From Rhabdochromatium marinum (GTDB lineage Bacteria > Pseudomonadota > Gammaproteobacteria > Chromatiales > Chromatiaceae): 64,000 bases of DNA. The DNA lies in assembly GCF_016583795.1 (NCBI RefSeq), contig NZ_NRRS01000017.1:1-64000 (forward strand), written 5' to 3'. Shown piece by piece: positions 11,101 through 17,784 of this stretch. The notes below the pieces were generated by a model that did no database searches, had not been told where the DNA came from, and saw nothing but the letters and a program-made list of their open reading frames with translations. Position numbers and translations under genes: made by a program. Numbering within the stretch: position 1 is the stretch's first letter; each line of letters begins with the position of its first letter.

Positions 11101-11264
11101 CGCAATGGTGGACACAACTGGCCAGCGCCATCGTCGGTGGCCTGAGTGTTGCAACCCTGCTGACCTTGATTCTGACTCCCTGCCTGCTGGTGTTGGGTGA
11201 TAATATTACACAGCATATTCGGCAGCGCTGGCCGAAGGGCTTGCTTCATCATGCGTCATCATAA
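8145..11264 (+). CDS. RND efflux permease, inner membrane
   Basis: 1039-aa proton-driven transporter of the AcrB/HAE-type RND superfamily. It has two repeated halves, each with one N-terminal membrane helix, a large periplasmic loop, and a cluster of five helices (about residues 335-480 and 860-1010). TM4 carries GMLVDGAIVITE with a single acidic residue (Asp398), where AcrB-type pumps have an Asp-Asp pair. The TM10 region reads GIVVNNNIVLID and lacks the usual lysine at first glance. The start is the ATG overlapping the adaptor stop. A longer upstream frame lies inside the adaptor gene and was ignored. No outer-membrane TolC gene follows. Confidence 0.93.
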   Translation: MDSLIELAFARSRTVLLTLAFILAAGMVAYQAIPKEAEPDVTVPIIFVSMTHEGIAPEDAERLLARPMEKELQRIEGVKEMTSTAAEGHASVMLEFLAGFDSRKALADVRERVDIARTELPASSDEPRVQEVNVALFPVLTVALSGPLPERGLLRIARDLKDRIEALTGVLEVEIGGDREELLELIVDPGVMQTYHVSYAELFDLISSNNRLVAAGAVETGAGRLVLKVPGVVEDFTDMLAMPVKVTDGRVVTFGDVAEVRRGFKDPQGFARVGGQPAVTLEVKKRVGANIIDTIAAVRAIVAEEGTNWPPSLQVAFMQDKSDRIRDMLGDLQNNVLSAILLVMIVIIAALGPRSALLVGLAIPASFLATLLVLHAMGYTLNIVVLFSLILVVGMLVDGAIVITELADRRLAEGQAPRDAYAGAAKRMAWPVTASTLTTLAVFFPLLFWPGLVGEFMKYLPITVLIALSASLAMALLFLPVLGWVLSGQGARGVVHTSATTPGVRIYLHLLERLLHHPGKTLLLAVVGLVASYVAYASLGQGVEFFPEVEPEFALVQVHARGDLSIQEKDHILRQVETRILDRPEFAAVYARSYHRSGGGMTSAAEDVIGTIQLEFIDWFRRRPADEILADIRTRTASLPGVRIETRKAEGGPSEGKPIQIELSARDNALIAPAVVRVRALMEQLGGFADVEDDRPLPGIEWRLMVNRERAARYGANIAVLGNAVQLLTQGILLSEYRPDDTDEEIDIRVRFPDQDRTLDQLDTLTVPSVAGPVPISHFVTLTPAPKVGTLHRVDARRALTIQADVAPGFLVDSQLQRLREALSDIDPPAGLEIRFKGEDADQREAATFLTRAFISAIFLMALILVTQFNSLYQALLVLSAIVFSTAGVLLGLLITARPFGIVMVGLGLIALAGIVVNNNIVLIDTYNRLRREYSDPISAALETGRRRLRPVFLTAFTTLLGLMPMVLAMNIDLIGRSIRFGAPSTQWWTQLASAIVGGLSVATLLTLILTPCLLVLGDNITQHIRQRWPKGLLHHASS

Positions 11265-11305
11265 CGATCGGTGGCGGGCGACTCTGGAAACCGCACTATG
11301 CGACT

Positions 11306-11677
11306 TCAGGCGCGGGCCAGTACATACACACCAACAATAATAATCCCGACCCCGGCGACTTTCCCAACATTCATTGATTCTCCCAGCCAGGCCCAGGCGG
11401 CCAGGGCGTTGACCACATAGCCAAGGGATAACATCGGATAGGCGATGCTGACGTCCACTCTTGAGAGCGCCAGCAGCCAGACCACTACACTGATGCCGTA
11501 GCAGATCAGTCCAAACCACAACCAGGGCTGCGCGGCCAGTTGCAGCGCGGCCGGCAGGGCATTGGAGAGTTCCAGCGCGATCTCGCCGCCATTGCGCACG
11601 CTGGCTTTGAGCGCCAGTTGTGCGATGGCATTGAGCAGAACGCCGGTTAAAACAAGGATAAAGGCTGTTAGGTTCAC
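11306..11677 (-). CDS. small EamA/SMR-type membrane protein, ArnE/ArnF-like
   Basis: 123-aa protein with four hydrophobic helices and the EamA/small-multidrug-resistance pattern. It begins LTAFILVLTGVLLNAIAQLALK and contains LSRVDVSIAYPMLSLGYV and AWLGE. This resembles the ArnE/ArnF subunits that flip 4-amino-4-deoxyarabinose-undecaprenyl phosphate across the inner membrane, and arnA-like and arnD genes lie 3 kb away. The start is GTG. A longer frame in the same region reads poorly. Being a single subunit, it may work as a homodimer or with a partner elsewhere. Generic SMR transport cannot be excluded. Confidence 0.7.
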   Translation of the reverse strand: MNLTAFILVLTGVLLNAIAQLALKASVRNGGEIALELSNALPAALQLAAQPWLWFGLICYGISVVVWLLALSRVDVSIAYPMLSLGYVVNALAAWAWLGESMNVGKVAGVGIIIVGVYVLARA

Positions 11678-12178
11678 GCGGATCGCTGAGGATGAGAAAC
11701 CGGAAAGTCATCCATCATAGCAGCCCGCCCGCAGTCCAGCCTATTTGTCTAACCTATCTTGAGCACCTATTCAAAGCGCGGCAAAAACCCGGATAATCAT
11801 AGCCTGATAGACTGACGACTGTTCCTAAAAATCTGAACAAAATTGCTTATGCAGCTTTTAGGCACTTCGCTCTCCGTTGATAACACCCTTGCGGGCGAGC
11901 AACTGGAGTCCTGGTTAAGCAGTCCCAACCGAACGGCCGGTCCACACCGGCAACATAGGCGGTTTCAGCCGTCGAAACCCAGCTTAAGCCGTAAAAATTG
12001 CCTCGGCGTTCATCCTGAACAGAGAACAACTTTGCGATTCGACTTCGATCTCGACCATGGAACGCGAAACCTTCGCGCTTGTAGATAACCTATCTACTGT
12101 AGGAAACTTTGATGAAAAACGAAGAAAAAATCAAGAACTGTTTTTTGCTCCTGCCCAGCAAGAAGGAAACCTATCTGC
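11678..12178. other. 501-bp intergenic region with hairpins, no convincing gene
   Basis: This gap separates the divergent SMR-like gene and mgtE. Short open frames exist on both strands (for example 11843-12088 plus and 11847-12029 minus), but they lack ribosome sites and family features. The sequence holds an inverted repeat GGTTTC/GAAACC around 11952-11970 and two back-to-back stem-loops at 12063-12097. It presumably carries both promoters and a long mgtE leader. No tRNA or classic M-box magnesium riboswitch was recognised. Confidence 0.5.
12063..12097 (+). promoter_or_regulatory. paired stem-loops in the mgtE leader
   Basis: Two perfect hairpins lie three bases apart. CGCGAA-ACC-TTCGCG (12063-12077) is followed by GTAGATA-ACC-TATCTAC (12081-12097), and both have the same three-base ACC loop. 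They end about 80 bases before the mgtE ATG. A regulatory RNA or protein-binding role is inference from position and symmetry only. Confidence 0.4.
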
Positions 12179-13534
12179 ATGGAACCCGACAGCCGCCCAG
12201 AAATCAATCGTATCGAAGCTCTGCATGCCGTGCTCGAATCCGGCTCGGTCAAAAAAGCCCAGCGCATGCTCAATGCCCTGCATCCGGCCGAGATCGCGCA
12301 TGTGATCGAATCTCTGCCGCCGCCGCAACGGCAGATTATTTGGGAACTGGTGGATCCGAACATCGAGGGCGAGGCGCTGCTCTATCTGCACGACGATGTG
12401 CGCGACGACATTCTGAGTCGCATGAGTTCGGATCGCATTTTGGCCGCCGCCGAGGGACTCGACTCCGATGACCTGGCGGCGCTGATTCGTGATCTGCCCA
12501 GCACCATCACCTGGGAAGTGCTCAACAGCCTGGATCAGCAGCGCCGGGACCGCCTGGAAAGCACCCTGGCCTATCCGGAAGACAGTGCCGGCGCCCTGGT
12601 CAACAGTGACACTGTCAGCGTGCGCCCCGAGGTGACCCTGGATGTGGTGATGCGCTTTTTGCGCCGCTACAAGGACGGACTGCCGAATCTGACCGACAAT
12701 CTCATCGTGGTCAACCGGGCCGGCAACTATCTCGGGGTGATCTATTTAAGCGACCTGCTCACCAATGATCTCGATGATTCGGTGGCCGAGGTGATGACCC
12801 TGGATGTGCAGCCGATTCTGGCCACGCTCAGCGCGCGTGAAGTGGCCAAACGCTTCGAGGCGCATGATCTGGTCTCGGCGCCGGTTATTGACGAAAACGG
12901 TCAGGTACTCGGGCGCATCACCGTGGACGATGTGATGGACCTGATCCGCGAGGAGGCCGAGCATCAGTTCATGGGGCAGGCGGGTTTGAGTGAAACCGCC
13001 GATATGTTTGCGCCGGTACTGCTCAGCGCGCGGCGCCGGGCGCTGTGGCTGGGGGTGAACCTGCTCACCGCTTTTCTGGCCGCCTGGGTCATCGGGCGCT
13101 TCGAGGCCACCATTCAGCAGGTGGTGGCTCTGGCGGTGCTGATGCCAGTGGTAGCCAGTATGGGCGGGATTGCCGGCACCCAGACCTTGACCTTGGCCAT
13201 TCGTGGCATCGCATTGGGTCAGCTGTCGGTGAAAAACATCCGCTGGCTGCTGGGGAAGGAAATGGCGGTGGCGGTGCTCAACAGCCTGGTGTGGTCGCTG
13301 GTGGTGGGTGTGATTGCCCTGCTGTGGTTCGGCAATCGCGACATTGCCTATATTATCGCCACAGCCATCGCCATCAATCTGCTCGCCGCCACCTTCACCG
13401 GCGCGCTGCTGCCACTGCTGTTAAACCGCTTGGGGATCGATCCGGCGCTGGCTGGCGGGGTTATTCTGACTACGGTCACCGATGTGGTGGGCTTTATGGC
13501 CTTTCTTGGTCTGGCGACTGTCTTTCTGCTGTGA
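12179..13534 (+). CDS. mgtE: magnesium transporter MgtE
   Basis: 451-aa inner-membrane Mg2+ channel. The N-terminal MgtE_N superhelical domain (about residues 30-130, HPAEIAHVIESLPP) is followed by two CBS domains (about 135-255, ending ITVDDVMDLIREEAEHQ). Then comes a plug helix and five membrane helices (about 285-450), with the pore segment PVVASMGGIAGTQTLTL and the closing TTVTDVVGFMAFLGLA. In this family cytosolic CBS domains sense Mg2+ and gate the channel. AAGGAA lies about nine bases before the ATG. The long structured leader upstream may add transcriptional control. Confidence 0.96.
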   Translation: MEPDSRPEINRIEALHAVLESGSVKKAQRMLNALHPAEIAHVIESLPPPQRQIIWELVDPNIEGEALLYLHDDVRDDILSRMSSDRILAAAEGLDSDDLAALIRDLPSTITWEVLNSLDQQRRDRLESTLAYPEDSAGALVNSDTVSVRPEVTLDVVMRFLRRYKDGLPNLTDNLIVVNRAGNYLGVIYLSDLLTNDLDDSVAEVMTLDVQPILATLSAREVAKRFEAHDLVSAPVIDENGQVLGRITVDDVMDLIREEAEHQFMGQAGLSETADMFAPVLLSARRRALWLGVNLLTAFLAAWVIGRFEATIQQVVALAVLMPVVASMGGIAGTQTLTLAIRGIALGQLSVKNIRWLLGKEMAVAVLNSLVWSLVVGVIALLWFGNRDIAYIIATAIAINLLAATFTGALLPLLLNRLGIDPALAGGVILTTVTDVVGFMAFLGLATVFLL

Positions 13535-13547
13535 TGCTGCGGCTCGA

Positions 13548-14402
13548 TCAACCGCTGCTCAGCTCAATGTGCTCGGTGCCAAGATAGTGGCGCAGGGTTT
13601 CGATGACGCGCGATAACAGGGGGGCGATCGGGTCTGCGCGCAAGGCTTGGTGGGACAGACCTTCACAGCGGCCGAAAATGGAGTGACGCAGATGGTCTTC
13701 ATCCACCACCCGCAGTTGCAAATCATCCAGAATCCGCGCCAGCTCACTGCGGGTGGGCGCGGCATTGAGGGCGCTGAACAGATCGATCAGAGCGCCCAGC
13801 AGCGGCGCGGCATCGGAGCCCAAGCCGAAGTCGCCGGGGCGAAAGTCGATGCGCCGCTCCGAGACTCGGCTGATCCAGACGCGAAAGCAATAGCGCTTTA
13901 GCGAGTGGTACAGAGGCTCGTCGCTGATCAAAAACAGCAGCAGATTGGATGGTTTGGCGTAGAAGGGGGCATCGTTAATGGTCCAGCGCCGTTCCTTGAC
14001 CAGCCGGTGGATGCGAATATGCTCGCGAAAGTCCGCCGCTTGGAGCTGATCGAGAATCAGCACGGTTTTTTCCGCCTCGCTCAGCGCGCAGGCCTTGCTG
14101 GCAATATCATCAAGCGGGGCAATCGGCGGCTCCTCGCGACCGAGTTCATCCTTGCTGGGCGGCAGAATGATCTCGGGCGGTGGCGGATCCTGCTCGGTGA
14201 AGTCATAGTAGAGCAGATGCGGGAATTCCAGTGCCTGGGCGAGTGCATGGGCAAAGGCCGTTTTGCGTCGGTCGCTGTCGCCCTCAATGCTCAGGGTGCG
14301 AATGTGGCGGGTCGGCTCCTCCAGCAGGCAGCGCACCTGAAACTCATAGTCATCATTGGACTCGAAGCCATGCTCCGTCATGGCGCGACGCAGGTTGGTC
14401 AT
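13548..14402 (-). CDS. unknown protein with degenerate ATPase-like features
   Basis: 284-aa cytosolic protein of no family that I recognise with certainty. Residues about 36-56 (RTLSIEGDSDRRKTAFAHAL) look like a P-loop in which the glycine-rich loop is altered to GDSDRRKT. TVLILDQLQ (about residue 113) resembles a Walker B strand, and LLLFLISDEPLYHSLKRY resembles a sensor strand. Together they suggest a diverged AAA/MoxR-like or DnaA-like ATPase fold. GGGGAG precedes the ATG by about eight bases, so translation is credible. It is convergent with mgtE (13 bp apart) and divergent from the ArnA-like gene. Confidence 0.75.
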   Translation of the reverse strand: MTNLRRAMTEHGFESNDDYEFQVRCLLEEPTRHIRTLSIEGDSDRRKTAFAHALAQALEFPHLLYYDFTEQDPPPPEIILPPSKDELGREEPPIAPLDDIASKACALSEAEKTVLILDQLQAADFREHIRIHRLVKERRWTINDAPFYAKPSNLLLFLISDEPLYHSLKRYCFRVWISRVSERRIDFRPGDFGLGSDAAPLLGALIDLFSALNAAPTRSELARILDDLQLRVVDEDHLRHSIFGRCEGLSHQALRADPIAPLLSRVIETLRHYLGTEHIELSSG

Positions 14403-14523
14403 CCAACGGTCTCCCCAGGGTTACGAAGCAGAATACGCGCCTGCCGCTTGCCGCCTGCGGTCGCGATGCCTAGACTGCATCCTTCTGACTCACTCACTTC
14501 AGCTCCGGCCCCCTGACGATGCG

Positions 14524-15573
14524 ATGAATGTTCTGATCCTTGGTGTCAATGGCTTTATCGGCCACCATCTCTCACGACGTATTCTTGAGACCACCGACTG
14601 GTGTGTCTTTGGCATGGATATGCATTCGGATCGGGTGAGCGAGTGGCTGCATCATCCCAGGTTTCATTTCTTTGAGGGCGACATTACCATCAATCGCGAG
14701 TGGGTGGAATATCACGTCAAAAAGTGCGATCTGGTGTTGCCGCTGGTTGCGATCGCCACGCCGGCGACCTATGTAACCGATCCGCTGTCGGTGTTTGAAC
14801 TCGATTTCGAGGCCAATCTACCGATTGTCCGCTCATGTGTTCGCTACCGCAAACGGGTGCTCTTCCCCTCCACCTCGGAGGTCTATGGTATGAGCGCCGA
14901 CGCGGAGTTTCACCCCTTCGCCTCCAATCTGGTGCTCGGCCCGGTGGCCAAACCACGCTGGATTTATTCCTGCGCCAAGCAGTTGCTCGATCGGGTCATT
15001 GCCGCCTATGGGCAGCAGCAGGGACTGGACTACACCCTGTTTCGCCCCTTCAACTGGATCGGCTCCGGACTTGACAGCCTGCACACCCCCAAGGAGGGTA
15101 GCTCGCGGGTGGTCACCCAGTTTCTTGGCCATATCGCGCGTGGCGAGCCGATTAAACTGGTCGATGGTGGCGCGCAGCGGCGCAGCTTTACCGATATTAG
15201 CGACGGCATCAGCGCCCTGATGCGCATTATGGAAAATCCCGGCGGGCGCGCCTCGGGGCAGATCTATAACATCGGCAATCCTGGCAATGATCTCTCGGTG
15301 CGCGAGTTGGCCAGCCTGATGCTCGAGCTGGCTGGCGAGTTTCCGGAATATCAGGCCGGAGCCGCCCGGGTGCGGCTGGAAGAGGTGCGATCAGCCGATT
15401 ACTACGGTCCGGGCTATCAGGATATCCAAACCCGAGTACCCTGGATTGGCAATACGCGCGAAGATCTCGACTGGGCGCCGCAGGTGGATATTCGCGCGGC
15501 GCTGCGCAATATCTTCGCTGCCTATCGCACCGAGGTGGCGCAAGCCTGCGCGCTGATTGACGAGCATAGTTGA
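14524..15573 (+). CDS. ArnA dehydrogenase-domain protein (UDP-glucuronate decarboxylase type)
   Basis: 349-aa short-chain dehydrogenase/reductase of the extended type, matching the C-terminal half of ArnA, which oxidatively decarboxylates UDP-glucuronate to a 4-keto-pentose for lipid A aminoarabinose. Visible: the NAD motif GVNGFIGHHL at the N-terminus, FPSTSEVYGM, the YxxxK pair in YSCAK, and QRRSFTDISDGI carrying the arginine used in decarboxylation by ArnA. The N-terminal formyltransferase half of E. coli ArnA is absent. The frame extends upstream to 14356, but that part is not domain-like, and the ATG at 14524 starts the Rossmann strand. arnD follows after 10 bp. Confidence 0.85.
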   Translation: MNVLILGVNGFIGHHLSRRILETTDWCVFGMDMHSDRVSEWLHHPRFHFFEGDITINREWVEYHVKKCDLVLPLVAIATPATYVTDPLSVFELDFEANLPIVRSCVRYRKRVLFPSTSEVYGMSADAEFHPFASNLVLGPVAKPRWIYSCAKQLLDRVIAAYGQQQGLDYTLFRPFNWIGSGLDSLHTPKEGSSRVVTQFLGHIARGEPIKLVDGGAQRRSFTDISDGISALMRIMENPGGRASGQIYNIGNPGNDLSVRELASLMLELAGEFPEYQAGAARVRLEEVRSADYYGPGYQDIQTRVPWIGNTREDLDWAPQVDIRAALRNIFAAYRTEVAQACALIDEHS

Positions 15574-15583
15574 GCGGACGCTG

Positions 15584-16492
15584 ATGCGTATTGGGCTTAA
15601 GGTTGATGTTGATACATTGCGTGGCACCCTGGAAGGGGTGCCGAATTTAGTGCGTCTGTTTGATCGCCGCGATGTGCAGGCCACCTTCCTGTTCAGCCTG
15701 GGACCGGACAATACCGGGCGCGCCCTGAGGCGGGTGTTTCGTCCCGGCTTCTTTGCTAAGGTGCGCCGTACCTCAGTGCTCAGTCACTACGGGCTGCGCA
15801 CCCTGCTCAATGGTACTCTGTTGCCAGCCCCAGACATTGGCCGGCGCGGGGCCGAGATTATGCGCGAGGTGCGCGCCGCCGGTCATGAGGTGGGCATTCA
15901 CTGCTATGACCATGTGCGCTGGCAGGATTTTGTCGCCCCAGCGGATCGGGCCTGGACCCGCGCGGAGCTGAGCCTGGCGGTCGAGGCCTTTCAACGCATT
16001 TTCGCCACCCCGGCGCGGGTGCATGGCGCCGCTGGCTGGCAGATGAATGCCCACCTGCCCATGCTTGAAGCTCAGTTTGGCTTCCATTACGCCAGTGACA
16101 CCCGGGGGCATGGCCCCTTTTTGCCGGTCTTTGATGGCCTGTCCGGTTCCTGTCCGCAGATTCCAACTACGCTGCCCACCCTGGATGAGGTGATGGGGGA
16201 TCCGGAGGTGCCGGACTATGAGTTGCATCAGTATCTCTACAAGCGCTCACGCGCCCTGACGCCCAATGGTCATGTGATGACCCTGCACGCCGAGCTGGAG
16301 GGCATGAAATTGCAGCCCGTCCTGGAGCGGCTGCTGATCATGTGGCAAAGCGCGGGCGATGAGGTGGTCGCACTGCGTGACCTGGCTGCCGGTTTGGATC
16401 GCCTGCGCCTGCCGCGCCACCGTATCGTCTGGGGCGACGTCCCGGGGCGCTCCGGGGTGCTGGCGTGCCAAGGCCCAGTGGTGGTTAACTGA
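15584..16492 (+). CDS. arnD: ArnD-type polysaccharide deacetylase (deformylase)
   Basis: 302-aa NodB-fold enzyme expected to deformylate undecaprenyl-phosphate 4-formamido-arabinose, the step before transfer to lipid A. Diagnostic ArnD blocks are present: GLKVDVDTLRGTLEGVPNL (DxD metal site), FSLGPDNTGR, the metal histidines in HEVGIHCYDHVRW, IPTTLPTLDEVMG, and TLHAELEG near the C-terminus. The start at 15584 gives the standard N-terminus MRIGLK. An upstream in-frame ATG at 15557 would overlap the previous gene. The gene is close behind the ArnA-like dehydrogenase, which argues for one operon. arnB, arnC and arnT are not in the window. Confidence 0.9.
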   Translation: MRIGLKVDVDTLRGTLEGVPNLVRLFDRRDVQATFLFSLGPDNTGRALRRVFRPGFFAKVRRTSVLSHYGLRTLLNGTLLPAPDIGRRGAEIMREVRAAGHEVGIHCYDHVRWQDFVAPADRAWTRAELSLAVEAFQRIFATPARVHGAAGWQMNAHLPMLEAQFGFHYASDTRGHGPFLPVFDGLSGSCPQIPTTLPTLDEVMGDPEVPDYELHQYLYKRSRALTPNGHVMTLHAELEGMKLQPVLERLLIMWQSAGDEVVALRDLAAGLDRLRLPRHRIVWGDVPGRSGVLACQGPVVVN

Positions 16493-16505
16493 GGGAGACA
16501 GTCCT

Positions 16506-17195
16506 ATGCGATGGCAGGTGTTACAACATGTTCCTTTTGAAGGCCCGGCGCAGATCGCCCACTGGGCCAAGCGCCACGGACATGAGATGCGGGTGACGCA
16601 TCTTTATGCCGGTGATCCGCCCCCGGGGCTGGATGACTTCGATGGGTTGGTGGTCATGGGCGGCCCCATGGGTGTGAATGATGAAGATGAACACAGCTGG
16701 CTGCGCCCGGAGAAAGTCTGTATTGAAGCCGCCCTCGCGGCCGGGCGTCGGCTGGTGGGGGTCTGTTTGGGGGCGCAGCTGATTGCGCAGGCACTCGGGG
16801 CGCGGGTGAGTCGCAATGATCAGCCTGAGATCGGCTGGTTCCCGATTGAACTCACTGCAGAGGCTGCCGCTGCTCCCTGCTGTGCCGGGTTGCCGAGCCG
16901 TTTCGACGCCTTGCACTGGCATGGTGATCGCTTCGAGCTGCCGGCCGGAGCCCTGCATCTGGCGCGCAGTGCCGCCTGTGACTCCCAGGGCTTTCTCTAC
17001 CAGGGGCGGGTGCTGGGTTTGCAATGCCATCTGGAAGCCGTGCCCGGATCGGTCGCCAGCCTGTGCGAGGCCTGTGCCGACGAACTCATCCCCGGTCCCT
17101 TTGTGCAACGCGCTGAGACGATCATGGCCGCGCCCGACACCGCTTACACGCTTATCCATCGCGTGCTGGAACACTGGCTGGATGCCGTCGTCTGA
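16506..17195 (+). CDS. class I glutamine amidotransferase-like protein
   Basis: 229-aa protein of the GuaA N-domain/YfeJ type (class I, triad). The nucleophile elbow GVCLGAQLIA contains the catalytic cysteine. The histidine lies in LGLQCHLEA, with an acidic partner nearby. GLVVMGGPMGVNDE forms the oxyanion region. GGGAGA sits eight bases before the ATG, so the longer frame starting at 16359 inside arnD was discarded. Free-standing members of this family are often annotated as GMP synthase-like, but their substrates are unknown. It overlaps tag by 14 bases. Confidence 0.85.
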   Translation: MRWQVLQHVPFEGPAQIAHWAKRHGHEMRVTHLYAGDPPPGLDDFDGLVVMGGPMGVNDEDEHSWLRPEKVCIEAALAAGRRLVGVCLGAQLIAQALGARVSRNDQPEIGWFPIELTAEAAAAPCCAGLPSRFDALHWHGDRFELPAGALHLARSAACDSQGFLYQGRVLGLQCHLEAVPGSVASLCEACADELIPGPFVQRAETIMAAPDTAYTLIHRVLEHWLDAVV

Positions 17196-17784
17196 GTTCG
17201 AGCCGGTGCGTTGCGCCTGGTGCGGTGATGATCCCCTGTATCAGGCCTATCACGACCAGGAATGGGGGGTGCCCCAGCATGACGAACGCCGCCTGCTGGA
17301 GTTTTTACTGCTGGAGGGCGCTCAGGCCGGGCTGAGCTGGATCACCATTCTGCGCAAGCGCGAAGGGTATCGGCAGGCTTTTGCTGAATTCGACCCTGAG
17401 CGCATCGCGCGCTTTACTGCCGCAGATATCCAGCGCTTGCTGACCAATCCCGGCATTGTGCGCAATCGCCGCAAGATTGAAGCCGCCATCCGTAACGCCC
17501 AGGCCGTCTTGCGGCTCTACGACGCCGGCGATTCCCTGCATGATTTGCTATGGCGCCAGGTGGACGGACAGCCGGTGCAAAACCACTGGCCCACGCTTGA
17601 GCAGGTGCCGGCTACCACGCCGCAATCCGAGGCCCTGAGTCGCGACTTGCGCGCGCGCGGGTTTACCTTTGTCGGGCCGACCATCTGCTATGCCCTGATG
17701 CAGGCGGTTGGTCTGGTGAATGATCATGTGCTGAGCTGTTTCCGCCATGCCGAACTGGGTGGCACTCCAATACCGCCGCTGTGA
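17182..17784 (+). CDS. tag: 3-methyladenine DNA glycosylase I
   Basis: 200-aa constitutive base-excision repair enzyme that removes 3-methyladenine from alkylated DNA. Family blocks are complete: CAWCGDDPLYQAYHDQEWGVP with the zinc-ligand cysteine and histidine at the N-terminus, LLEGAQAGLSWITIL with the active-site Glu and Trp, and VGPTICYALMQAVGLVNDH with the second zinc histidine. The closing cysteine ligand lies in SCFRH. The ATG at 17182 is inside the end of the amidotransferase gene. The last 122 bases overlap the 3' end of tmcA on the opposite strand. Confidence 0.95.
   Translation: MPSSEFEPVRCAWCGDDPLYQAYHDQEWGVPQHDERRLLEFLLLEGAQAGLSWITILRKREGYRQAFAEFDPERIARFTAADIQRLLTNPGIVRNRRKIEAAIRNAQAVLRLYDAGDSLHDLLWRQVDGQPVQNHWPTLEQVPATTPQSEALSRDLRARGFTFVGPTICYALMQAVGLVNDHVLSCFRHAELGGTPIPPL

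Noticed and set aside
11847-12029. Short open frames between the SMR-like gene and mgtE
   Set aside because: No ribosome site, no family resemblance and conflicting strands; kept only as a described intergenic region.
12109-12471. ORF starting MMKNEEKIKN before mgtE
   Set aside because: It runs out of frame into mgtE and becomes Arg/Ala-rich; mgtE itself has a good ribosome site at 12179.
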